From a bacterium (GTDB taxonomy: Bacteria > Electryoneota > Electryoneia > Electryoneales > Electryoneaceae), in contig JAHLLB010000003.1 in assembly GCA_020444425.1 (NCBI GenBank), positions 1 through 64,000 of the forward strand: 64,000 nt of DNA, given 5' to 3'. The number at the start of each line of letters is the position of its first letter. Position 1 is the first letter of the stretch. Position numbers and translations under genes: made by a program. Shown piece after piece: positions 36,315-43,877 of the stretch. Below the pieces are notes generated by a model. That model was not told where the DNA came from. It did no database searches and saw nothing but the letters and a program-made list of their open reading frames with translations.

Positions 36315-38072
36315 ATGCGTTATCTGATTGTCGCGTTCGCCAGCCTTTTCCTGCTCACGGCCTGCAGCCAGCAGGAGTTCACACTCACCGTCCTGCACAA
36401 CAACGACGCCGAGTCGCAGTTGATCAACCTGGGGGAGGGTGAACTTCAGAACTACGGTGGTGTGGCCCACTTCAAGTCGTTGGCGGATACGGTCAAGGCT
36501 TGGGCGGATGGGCATACCGACGGCTGGATCATGCTCACCTCCGGCGACAATTTTCTCGCGGGTCCGGAATGGAATGCCAGCATTGAAAAGGGCGTGTTTT
36601 ACGACGCATTGGCGATTGACCGTCTCGGCTATCACGCCCTGTGTCTCGGCAATCACGACTTCGATTCCGGCCCGGCAACACTCGCTGTGTTCATCGACGC
36701 CACCGGCGAGGTCAGTCACCCGTGGTTCATCAGTTGTAATCTGGACTTTCAGAACGAACCGGAGATGCAGGCGCTTGTCGGAACAAAGCTGGCGCAGAGC
36801 AAGGCGTTCGATATCAATGGCACCACGGTTGGTGTGATCGGGGTGACAACTCCGAACCTGAACTTCGTTTCGGCGACGGGCCGGACGATCGTGCAGTCGG
36901 ACGTTCTGACGGAGGTGTCCGCGGAAGTTGATGCCCTGACACGTCAGGGTGCGAAGGTCATCATCCTTGTCAGCCACTTGCAGGGTATCGAGGAGGACAT
37001 GGCGCTGATCCATCAGCTCAGCGGCGTGGACATTGTCATAGCGGGGGGTGGGGACGAGCTGCTTGCAACGGTTCCCGACGACGCGTTAATCCCCGGCGAT
37101 GAGAGCGAACGCTACGGCGATTATCCGATGTACGCGACCGATACAGACGGTCACAGCGTCCCGGTGGTCACGACCCGTGGCAACTTCGGCTATCTCGGCG
37201 TGTTGGTGGCAACATTCGATGGTCACGGCAAGCTGCTGCATGTTGACGATGTGGCATCGGGTCCGCGTGTGGTCGCGAACACAAAGGTGGAAGGCGGCGT
37301 TCCACCGAATCAGCGCATGCTGAACGAGGTGGTGACGCCGGTTCGGGCGTACGTGGATGATCTCGACGACAACATCATCGCATCGAGCACGGTCAAGCTG
37401 GACGGCATCCGCAATCATGTGCGCGGCCAGGAGGCAAACGCGGGCAATCTGATCGCAGACGCGCTGTTGTGGAACGCGAAACGGTTGCATGCTCAATTCA
37501 ACGCGCCCGAGCCTGAGGTGGCGATCCAGAACGGCGGCGGCATTCGCAATGACAGTTACATCCCTGCCGGGGCAATCTCGGAGCTGACAACGTTCAACAT
37601 GTTGCCGTTCGGCAATCAACTCTGTGTCGTACACGACCTCACGCCGCAGGAAGTCAAGGATATGCTGGAAAATGCAGTTTCCGCAGCCAATGGCGGCGCC
37701 GGTACCGGGCGTTTCGCCCAGGTGGCGGGATTGCGGTTTGACTATGACATGAGCCGTTCGGAGCAGGTGTACGCCGAGGACAACACGATCGCGATGCCGG
37801 GGGAACGCATCCGCAACGTCTGGCTGGACGACGGCACGGTGATGGTCAAGGACGGTGTTGTCAATGAGGATGCGCCGCATATCGACATCGCATGTGGCGA
37901 TTTCCTTGCCCGTGGTGGTGATCAATACCCGTTGTTCCATAAGCAGCGGACGTTGCTCGGGGTCAGTGATCAGCAGGCGCTGGCGGCCTACCTGCGCCAC
38001 ATCGGCAAGGTGACGGCGAAGGACTATCCGTTGAGTGGGGAAGGCCGGTCGAGGGCGGTGTCCAGCCGCTAA
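36315..38072 (+). CDS. Lipoprotein 5'-nucleotidase / UshA-like metallophosphatase
   Basis: 585 residues. The N-terminus MRYLIVAFASLFLLTAC has a lipobox (Cys17), so the product is probably membrane-anchored outside the cytoplasm. The calcineurin-like domain carries metal-binding motifs LHNNDAES, TSGDNF, LGNHDFDSG and LVSHLQG. From about residue 350 comes the 5'-nucleotidase C-terminal domain (NHVRGQEANAGNLIADALLW; IQNGGGIRNDSY; FNMLPFGNQLCVV). It would dephosphorylate nucleotides or related phosphoesters for salvage. A T-run at 38137-38144 after a weak stem may end the transcript. It lies between two paralogous propeller-like genes. Some residues around the usual GH motif differ (IVIAGGGDELL), so substrate range is uncertain. 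Confidence 0.88.
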   Translation: MRYLIVAFASLFLLTACSQQEFTLTVLHNNDAESQLINLGEGELQNYGGVAHFKSLADTVKAWADGHTDGWIMLTSGDNFLAGPEWNASIEKGVFYDALAIDRLGYHALCLGNHDFDSGPATLAVFIDATGEVSHPWFISCNLDFQNEPEMQALVGTKLAQSKAFDINGTTVGVIGVTTPNLNFVSATGRTIVQSDVLTEVSAEVDALTRQGAKVIILVSHLQGIEEDMALIHQLSGVDIVIAGGGDELLATVPDDALIPGDESERYGDYPMYATDTDGHSVPVVTTRGNFGYLGVLVATFDGHGKLLHVDDVASGPRVVANTKVEGGVPPNQRMLNEVVTPVRAYVDDLDDNIIASSTVKLDGIRNHVRGQEANAGNLIADALLWNAKRLHAQFNAPEPEVAIQNGGGIRNDSYIPAGAISELTTFNMLPFGNQLCVVHDLTPQEVKDMLENAVSAANGGAGTGRFAQVAGLRFDYDMSRSEQVYAEDNTIAMPGERIRNVWLDDGTVMVKDGVVNEDAPHIDIACGDFLARGGDQYPLFHKQRTLLGVSDQQALAAYLRHIGKVTAKDYPLSGEGRSRAVSSR

Positions 38073-38252
38073 CGTCGATGCGGACGGGGCTCTCATTCTT
38101 GGGATTAAGCCTGACTTCCGCCCTGCGAGGACTAGCCAGACTCAGGTTTTTTTTGGTATTTTACATGATGTGGCGTTAAACCGTCTATCATCAATCGACA
38201 CTGCGAATCAATTGGTTTCCTTATTTGGCATGCAAACCTGAGGTTTAGAAAC

Positions 38253-40688
38253 GTGATACAGAAATGGCTCCTTGCGCTGCTACCGGTTCTCCTGGTGGCA
38301 GCCACCATTAGGGCGGACGATCGTCTCATCGCACCCGTTGCGAACGATCTCAATGGCACCGAAGTGGTACAACTCCCCGGAGAAATTCCCGGCATCAACC
38401 CGGACGACTATGTCATCGACACGGTCGTCGGCGACACCATTCAGGTCGGCGCGTCCGCCTGGGACGATCAGCACAATTCCAACGCCGCGCGGCAGATCTG
38501 CGCGACACCTTCCGCGAACTGGCTGGCGCAGGTGGTTTTCACCAAGCTTTCCGGTAGCAGCATTTTCGATCCACGGCATGTGCGAACCACGCGTGTGCGC
38601 GAGGATGGGGACGGCAACCTCGAAGTATCGCCGGTACCAACAGTCCAGGTCGACGACTATTACCGCACGGGCTACACCGGCATCACCTACAACCAGGCGG
38701 CAAACACGCCGGTGATGGTTATGCACGGCCAGGAATCGCAGTTCAGCTTCCTCAATTCCTATGCAGCAGTTTCCGATCCTGACGATCCAAACGCATTCAA
38801 TTTCACCGCGATGCCGTTTCTTCCGTTCGTTGGACAGTACTGGCCGCGGGTGGTTTCCGGTGAGGACAGTTATGTCCACATGATGACGCATGGTTCACGG
38901 ATCAACAGCACCGATCCGATCACCATCACCTACATGCGGTACTCGCTGGACGAAGCCACGCATACTCTGTCGCCGGCCACGCCGTTTAACGTGCCCGTCC
39001 TGTTGACCGATCAGGTGATGAACATGAGCGGAGATGTCGCGGTCAGCGAAAATGGGCAGCAGGTAGCGGTTGGCGCGTGTCTCACTCGGCATGAGACCTT
39101 GGGCGAAACCTGGGGCGGATTGACCGCGACGCAGGTGAACAACGATGTTTATGTCTATCTCAGCGACGATGGCGGATGGACCTGGAGTCCCAACGATCGC
39201 AAGAATGTAACCCAGTTTATTGAGCACAACTACGTTGATCCGGGCGACACGATGCGGGCGTACGCCGACTGTAGTCTGGAGTATGCGTACAACGATCTGC
39301 GCGTTGCGTTTACCGCCGCGCACGGCAACGCAATCACCGGCGAATCGTTTTACGAAAGCCGTGTTTACTGTTACACGCAGAGTGTTACCGGCGAAGACCT
39401 GTGGTCGCTGATTCATTTCGAACCGGACCCGGGCTATCCGCCGGAAGCGTGGGGGCGGACGGCGGACAGTCCGAGCTTGTACTTCGATGTCAACTCCGGC
39501 ATTCTGTGGTGCCTGTTCCGAGCGTTCGGTGGTGGAATTCATGACTACGGCGAGAATTCAGGCATGGGGAACGGTGACTTGTACATCAGCGCCTCACCGC
39601 CGGGAATCTATAACGGGCTGTTGTGGACGAAGCCAGTCAACATCACCAACAGCAACTGGACCGAACCGGGTGGTGCGCCGATCAGTTCCTGCCGCAGCGA
39701 AATGGACGCGACCATTGCAGAAAACAGCAACGGCGACTACCTGCAGATCAGCTATCTGATAGATATCGACGCCGGCACCGCAGTCGCGAATCCGCAGGAA
39801 GGTGCGGTGACGAACAACCCGTACGTCTACCATCGCATCCTCAAGGATGATCTGCTGCGGGAATTTGAAATCGAACGTGAGTGGGTGCAGAATTACCCGC
39901 TGCATGTGGACAGTACCGGCTTCTGGCAGGACCCGGGAAACTGGGAATGGTCAGACTATGGTGGGTTCTTCACGGGATTCCGCCGTGAGCTACCGGTTTC
40001 GCTGACCATGACCGAAATCAACTTCACCATTCCGCCTGAGGGTGGGGTCGGGACCTATTCCACTGATCTGGTCAGTTCAACCGGAAACACCTATTCCAAT
40101 GTGACCTTCTGGACCAAGATTACGACGCCCACAGGCCAGGTGATTGGTCCACTGGTGCTTCGCACCTTCAACCTGTCGCCGTTCATGGAGGTGCATGTCG
40201 ACGAGATGTCGCAGAGCATCCCGGCCAATGGTCCGGGTGGGACATACTACCTGACTGGCTATCTCGGCTATTACCCGAATTCGTACGTGCACGATTCGAT
40301 CCAGTTCTTCAAGTTTGGCGACACCCCGGACGAGTTCGAGTACGACCCGGCGCAATGGTGGTTCAGTGATTTTCCGGTTGAATCGGTGACGGCTGATGAG
40401 GAAACGGGGAGCGTGCAGCCGGTGGCATTCGCGTTACGTGAAGCATGGCCGAACCCATTCAACGCGGCGACGTCGATCTCGGTGACGTTGCCACGAGCGG
40501 CGGTGCTGCAACTGACGGTGTACGATGTGACCGGGCGCCAGGTCGCACAGCTCGCGGATGGTTGGACCGGCGCTGGCGAACACACCTTTGCGTTTGACGG
40601 ATCCGAGTTGGCCAGCGGGGTGTATTTTGTGCGGGCCTCGGTGCCTGGCGAGCCGACGCTGGTGCGCAAAGTCGCGCTGGTGAAATAG
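38253..40688 (+). CDS. Secreted propeller-like protein with T9SS sorting domain, copy 2
   Basis: 811 residues, with a probable GTG start at 38253 (GAGG 9 nt upstream) directly before the signal peptide MIQKWLLALLPVLLVAATIRA. The body is paralogous to the protein at 33430-35886 (GDTIQVGASAWDDQHNSNAARQI; GDTMRAYADCSLE; PPGIYNGLLWTKPVNITN), with one clear Asp-box-like strand (LSDDGGWTWSP). The shared module (IPPEGGVGTYSTDLVSS ... LGYYPNSYVHDSIQFFK) and AWPNPFNAATS ... KVALVK end the protein. The 5'-nucleotidase gene separates the two copies, so this is not a simple tandem duplication. Confidence 0.8.
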   Translation: MIQKWLLALLPVLLVAATIRADDRLIAPVANDLNGTEVVQLPGEIPGINPDDYVIDTVVGDTIQVGASAWDDQHNSNAARQICATPSANWLAQVVFTKLSGSSIFDPRHVRTTRVREDGDGNLEVSPVPTVQVDDYYRTGYTGITYNQAANTPVMVMHGQESQFSFLNSYAAVSDPDDPNAFNFTAMPFLPFVGQYWPRVVSGEDSYVHMMTHGSRINSTDPITITYMRYSLDEATHTLSPATPFNVPVLLTDQVMNMSGDVAVSENGQQVAVGACLTRHETLGETWGGLTATQVNNDVYVYLSDDGGWTWSPNDRKNVTQFIEHNYVDPGDTMRAYADCSLEYAYNDLRVAFTAAHGNAITGESFYESRVYCYTQSVTGEDLWSLIHFEPDPGYPPEAWGRTADSPSLYFDVNSGILWCLFRAFGGGIHDYGENSGMGNGDLYISASPPGIYNGLLWTKPVNITNSNWTEPGGAPISSCRSEMDATIAENSNGDYLQISYLIDIDAGTAVANPQEGAVTNNPYVYHRILKDDLLREFEIEREWVQNYPLHVDSTGFWQDPGNWEWSDYGGFFTGFRRELPVSLTMTEINFTIPPEGGVGTYSTDLVSSTGNTYSNVTFWTKITTPTGQVIGPLVLRTFNLSPFMEVHVDEMSQSIPANGPGGTYYLTGYLGYYPNSYVHDSIQFFKFGDTPDEFEYDPAQWWFSDFPVESVTADEETGSVQPVAFALREAWPNPFNAATSISVTLPRAAVLQLTVYDVTGRQVAQLADGWTGAGEHTFAFDGSELASGVYFVRASVPGEPTLVRKVALVK

Positions 40689-40730
40689 ATTCACCTCTAT
40701 TTGTTTCCAGCTCGTTTGATTGAAACCAGA

Positions 40731-40761
40731 ACAGCCACGGATCTCAGCGATCCGTGGCTGT
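40731..40761. terminator. Bidirectional terminator between convergent genes
   Basis: A 13-bp perfect stem (40731-40743 with 40749-40761) and 5-nt loop lie between a plus-strand stop (40688) and a minus-strand stop (40791). Arms include CCACGGATC/GATCCGTGG. Confidence 0.7.
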
Positions 40762-40790
40762 TGTACGTTGAAGTAGGTGACGTGCAACCC

Positions 40791-42101
40791 TCAGGTATGC
40801 AGTTCAGCCAGCTCGTGTTTCTTAACCCTTTTGTGCTTCCGGCTTCCGTGCCCGCGAACGTGACCGTTGGTTCTGGTTCTGGCTGTGGGAGCCAGCGCCC
40901 TGGCCTGCTGTGTCGCGCGTTCAAGCTCCAGCATCCTGCGCCGTTCGATCGCGCCGGAGACGAGGAAGAACAGGGCGAAGCCAGTCGCGACGAACGCGCC
41001 ACACAGGGTGAACAGGGTCATGTTGAATCCGTGCAGGTGCAACATCGGATTCCCGAGAAAAAAGACGAGCGTGTTTGCGGCGAAGATGATCAACCGCACC
41101 TCGGTCGGTCCAAGTTTCCCGAAGGAGATTTTGAAATCCTCGCGGGCAATGGTCACCAGGTACACCAGGATCGACAGCGAATGGTAGCCGATGGTGATGA
41201 GCAGGGCGACGGTCAAGTCCATGATTGGTGATAAGCCCATCGCGATAGTGATGACGCTGACCGTCACCGCATCGCTGTAGTGGTCGACGAAGAACCCGTA
41301 TTTCGGGCGCTCGATGTGGCGTACGCGTGCGAGGGTGCCGTCCAGGCTGTCCGCCCACCAGTGCAGCACAAGACCCAGGTTCGCGATCCACAACCACGCG
41401 AGGTGGTAGTGGGTCAGCAGATAGCCCGCGCCAATCAGCAGACCGGAGATCAGTCCGAAGCCGGTCAGCCAGTCTGGTGTGATCCAATTTGGCAGCCGCT
41501 TCGCCATCCATGGCAACGCAACCCGTTCAAATCCACTCAGCAGGCTGGCATTGACACGTTGACGATTGTCTGTTTCGCGTGTTTTTGTCATTGCAGCAGT
41601 CGTCCGTTCCGTGTGTTTGGCAGCAGCTTTCTGTTGCTTCCTGAAAATGACTTTCTCATTCAGCCAGAACTTGATCACCGGCCCCATGATCATGCCGAAG
41701 ACGTTGGCGATAAGGTAGTAGACTCCGAAGAAAGTGGTCAGTATCCACAGCAACGACACATTGACCAGAATGTCGATCAGGCCGGTTGCGGTGTTGTAGA
41801 CCAGCAGTTGTCTGAAGAACGGTTCCGGCTTGTCCGCAAGCCGTTTCTTCCATGTCCAATTTCGGTGCCAGATGAAATTGTGCACGATCGCAAGTTCGAT
41901 GGCGATCATGCTCGCCGGGATCAACGGAACCCCCAGCACACCTTTCATCAGGTACAGCACACCGGTATTGACAAGTGCGCCCATCCAGCCGACGAGCTGA
42001 AATTTCGCACCACGGAACGCCAGACGTATCCACTTCTTACGTACGGGATTCGCGTTTGATTCAGCGGTATCGGATGTGGAATGGAGAGATGCGGTTTTCA
42101 A
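40791..42101 (-). CDS. GtrA-like / CDP-alcohol phosphatidyltransferase fusion protein
   Basis: 436 residues. Residues about 30-155 are a GtrA-like four-helix membrane domain (FQLVGWMGALVNTGVLYLMK; HNFIWHRNWTWKKR; FWLNEKVIF). After a charged linker, about 195-405 form a CDP-alcohol phosphatidyltransferase with its full signature DSLDGTLAR, then G and two Asp in YGFFVDHYSD, i.e. D(x2)DG(x2)AR(x9)G(x3)D(x3)D. It would transfer a phosphatidyl group from a CDP-lipid to an alcohol acceptor, while GtrA domains are linked to lipid-carried sugar translocation. A TTG start at 42101 is likely: GGGGGG lies about 5 nt upstream and no earlier ATG fits. Ends in a basic tail. The acceptor is unknown. Confidence 0.85.
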   Translation of the reverse strand: MKTASLHSTSDTAESNANPVRKKWIRLAFRGAKFQLVGWMGALVNTGVLYLMKGVLGVPLIPASMIAIELAIVHNFIWHRNWTWKKRLADKPEPFFRQLLVYNTATGLIDILVNVSLLWILTTFFGVYYLIANVFGMIMGPVIKFWLNEKVIFRKQQKAAAKHTERTTAAMTKTRETDNRQRVNASLLSGFERVALPWMAKRLPNWITPDWLTGFGLISGLLIGAGYLLTHYHLAWLWIANLGLVLHWWADSLDGTLARVRHIERPKYGFFVDHYSDAVTVSVITIAMGLSPIMDLTVALLITIGYHSLSILVYLVTIAREDFKISFGKLGPTEVRLIIFAANTLVFFLGNPMLHLHGFNMTLFTLCGAFVATGFALFFLVSGAIERRRMLELERATQQARALAPTARTRTNGHVRGHGSRKHKRVKKHELAELHT

Positions 42102-42237
42102 CCCAACCCCCCTGACTCATGAACCGGTTGCCCCCAACCGGCGATTGCTGGGACGGTACCATCTCAACCAAATGGAACAAGCTTGAAACGGTACTCTAAT
42201 GGAATGCTTGAAACCGGCAGGTGTTCCACGGGCAGTA

Positions 42238-42269
42238 GAAAACCTCAACCTCCCGGAGGAAGTTGAGGT
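42238..42269 (-). terminator. Terminator of carbamate kinase
   Basis: An inverted repeat with arms ACCTCAAC/GTTGAGGT (42242-42249 with 42262-42269) and further inner pairs; on the minus strand it is followed by TTTTC. It lies 27 bp past the stop. Confidence 0.75.
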
Positions 42270-42295
42270 CGAATGAAGTAAAGTGTTGATTTTGC

Positions 42296-43255
42296 TTAAC
42301 CAGCGACCAGTGTTGTTCCAGCCTCACCGCTCAATGCGGGCAGGGCGTGGTCGAGATCGGTGATGATCACGCGTTCGCCACCCCCTTCGATAAACTGGAT
42401 TGCGGCTTCCATCTTCGGGCCCATGCTGCCTTTCGGGAAATGGCCCGCGTCCATGTATTTCCGTGCTTCGCTGACGGTCAACTTGTCCAGATCCTGCTGC
42501 TCCGGCTTGCCGAAATTGAGTGAGACCTTTTCGACGCCGGTCATGATCAGCAGATCTTTCGCGCCAATGCTGTTGCCGAGCAGGGCGGAAGCGCGATCCT
42601 TGTCGATCACCGAATCGACACCTTCAAGGTGGCCGCTCGCTTCACGGTAGACAGGCACACCGCCGCCGCCCGCGCAGATGACGACGTGCTTCTGCTGCAG
42701 CAGGGACAGGATCGTGTCGGCGTTGACGATTTCGCGCGGGATCGGCGACCCGACAACACGCCGCCAGCGCCCATCCTTGTATTCCTTCATCCGCCAGCCG
42801 TCAATGTTGATCTTGTCTTCGGCCTGGCGCCGGGAATAAGTCGGTCCGATAAATTTGCTCGGATCGAGCAAAGCTGGATCGTTCTGATCGACAACAATCT
42901 GCGTGACCAGCGCGACAACGGGCTTCGTGATTTTCTCATCCATCAGCCGGTTGATCAGCGATTGCTCGATCATGTAGCCCATCCAGCCTTCGGTGGACGC
43001 GTCCAGTACGCCGATCGGCTGGTCGGGCGCAACGCCGTACGCCGCTTCAACCCGCAGCAGCTCGTAGCCGATCTGCGGGCCGTTTCCGTGAGTCAGTGCG
43101 ATCTCGTACCCGGCCTGGATCAACGAAACGATCGCGCCCATGCTCTTGCGCGTTTGCGCGAACTGGGTGTGGATGGTTTCGTCGTTGACGTTTGGATCGC
43201 TGATCGCGTTTCCGCCGAGTGCGACGACGGCGATGGGGTTTTGGTTTGCGGGCAT
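42296..43255 (-). CDS. arcC: Carbamate kinase
   Basis: 319 residues, the usual size. The amino-acid-kinase fold is clear: IAVVALGGNAISDPN, ALTHGNGPQIG, GVLDASTEGWMGYMIEQ, VVGSPIPREI, VICAGGGGVPVYRE, KDRASALLGNSIGAKDLLIMTGVE, ARKYMDAGHFPKGSMGPKMEAA. It interconverts carbamoyl phosphate plus ADP with carbamate plus ATP. Start 43255 has GAGGAACAC just upstream; that ribosome site lies directly beside the end of the repeat-bounded element at 43267, so insertion there may have altered the promoter. No other arginine deiminase pathway gene is in the window. The gene upstream, across the element, is a cyclic-2,3-diphosphoglycerate-synthetase-like GTPase. Confidence 0.95.
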   Translation of the reverse strand: MPANQNPIAVVALGGNAISDPNVNDETIHTQFAQTRKSMGAIVSLIQAGYEIALTHGNGPQIGYELLRVEAAYGVAPDQPIGVLDASTEGWMGYMIEQSLINRLMDEKITKPVVALVTQIVVDQNDPALLDPSKFIGPTYSRRQAEDKINIDGWRMKEYKDGRWRRVVGSPIPREIVNADTILSLLQQKHVVICAGGGGVPVYREASGHLEGVDSVIDKDRASALLGNSIGAKDLLIMTGVEKVSLNFGKPEQQDLDKLTVSEARKYMDAGHFPKGSMGPKMEAAIQFIEGGGERVIITDLDHALPALSGEAGTTLVAG

Positions 43256-43266
43256 GTGTTCCTCGA

Positions 43267-43299
43267 TCACAGTCAGAGTCCTGAGTCCTGAGTCCTGAG
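43267..43299 (+). repeat. Left inverted terminal repeat with (GTCCTGA)3
   Basis: TCACAGTC at 43267-43274, then three exact GTCCTGA heptamers at 43278-43298. The 7-bp unit is the reverse complement of the TCAGGAC phase of the right-end array. Confidence 0.7.
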
Positions 43300-43350
43300 T
43301 TAAACTCTCAATGTATGTCAACTGTATGCAGATCTAGCTTCAATAGGCTG

Positions 43351-43704
43351 CTAGGATCTCAGCTTTTCAATCAACCCGTGAAGTAGTTTGCTAACCTCAT
43401 CAATTTGTGAGTGCATGCTATCCGCTGCTTGATCGTTCATGAATCCCAGGTCAGCAGATAGTTCCAATTGAAATCCCAACTCCCTACAAGAGGCGAAAGC
43501 GATATCCAGAAATCTGAGAAAATCAGTCTGAGAGTATCGAGCTGCACCTTAGACGATATTGGATCCGATTGAGACTGAGCAGCGGCGCATTTGAGATGTG
43601 AGTCCAAATCTTTCTTCGACTGGAAATGTCTGTGTCACTTGATACGTCAGCATCGCCAGCTGTTTGGCTTTCTGAAAAGCTATCAGTTTTCGGTGATCCC
43701 GCAT
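43351..43704 (-). pseudogene. Four-helix-bundle (S23/IVP-type) protein gene with an in-frame stop
   Basis: Reading from ATG 43704 (AGGAG 8 nt upstream), the frame gives MRDHRKLIAFQKAKQLAM ... QMRRCSVSIGSNIV, then TAA at 43549-43551. It continues without another stop as GAARYSQTDFLRFLDIAF ... ELGFQLELSADLGF to TAG at 43351-43353. The total of 117 codons is the normal family length. The stop replaces the Glu of the conserved SNI(A/V)EG motif, so one base change (GAA to TAA) explains the defect. Related proteins are encoded by intervening sequences in 23S rRNA of some bacteria and resemble the Avd accessory protein of diversity-generating retroelements. The rest of the frame is intact, so inactivation looks recent, unless the stop is read through. 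Confidence 0.8.
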
Positions 43705-43833
43705 ATCAGATCTCCTGAACCAACCGAGTATTACTGCAACATAGAAGCCCTGAGCCTGACACAAGGAAAGGCCCAGGACTTCATATACAAAAATGCGTGT
43801 CCAATTGTCTCGAAACCGGCTGTCCATGTGTTT

Positions 43834-43867
43834 CTCAGGACTCAGGTCTCAAGACTCAGGACTGTGA
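43834..43867 (-). repeat. Right inverted terminal repeat with (CTCAGGA)4-type units
   Basis: Units CTCAGGA, CTCAGGT, CTCAAGA, CTCAGGA at 43834-43861, then CTGTGA. As reverse complement it begins TCACAGTCCTGAGTC, matching the left end. Confidence 0.7.
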
Positions 43868-43877
43868 CCTTTTACAA

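Larger units (their letters stand above)
43267..43867. mobile_element. 601-bp element: inverted heptamer-repeat ends around a four-helix-bundle gene
   Basis: Both ends read inward TCACAGTC followed by repeated GTCCTGA units. The left end (43267-43299) and the reverse complement of the right end (43834-43867) align over about 33 bp with one indel and few mismatches. Inside is a single open frame of the four-helix-bundle (S23/IVP) family, now interrupted. The element exactly fills the gap between two genes, 12 bp from one start codon and 10 bp from the other stop. No target-site duplication or transposase was found. Classification as mobile is inference. Confidence 0.5.

Noticed and set aside
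43351..43704. 23S rRNA intervening sequence, because of the IVP-type protein
   Set aside because: No rRNA sequence flanks it; both neighbours are protein genes.
43267..43867. Diversity-generating retroelement, because of the Avd-like four-helix protein
   Set aside because: No reverse transcriptase, template repeat or variable repeat pair is present in or near the element.
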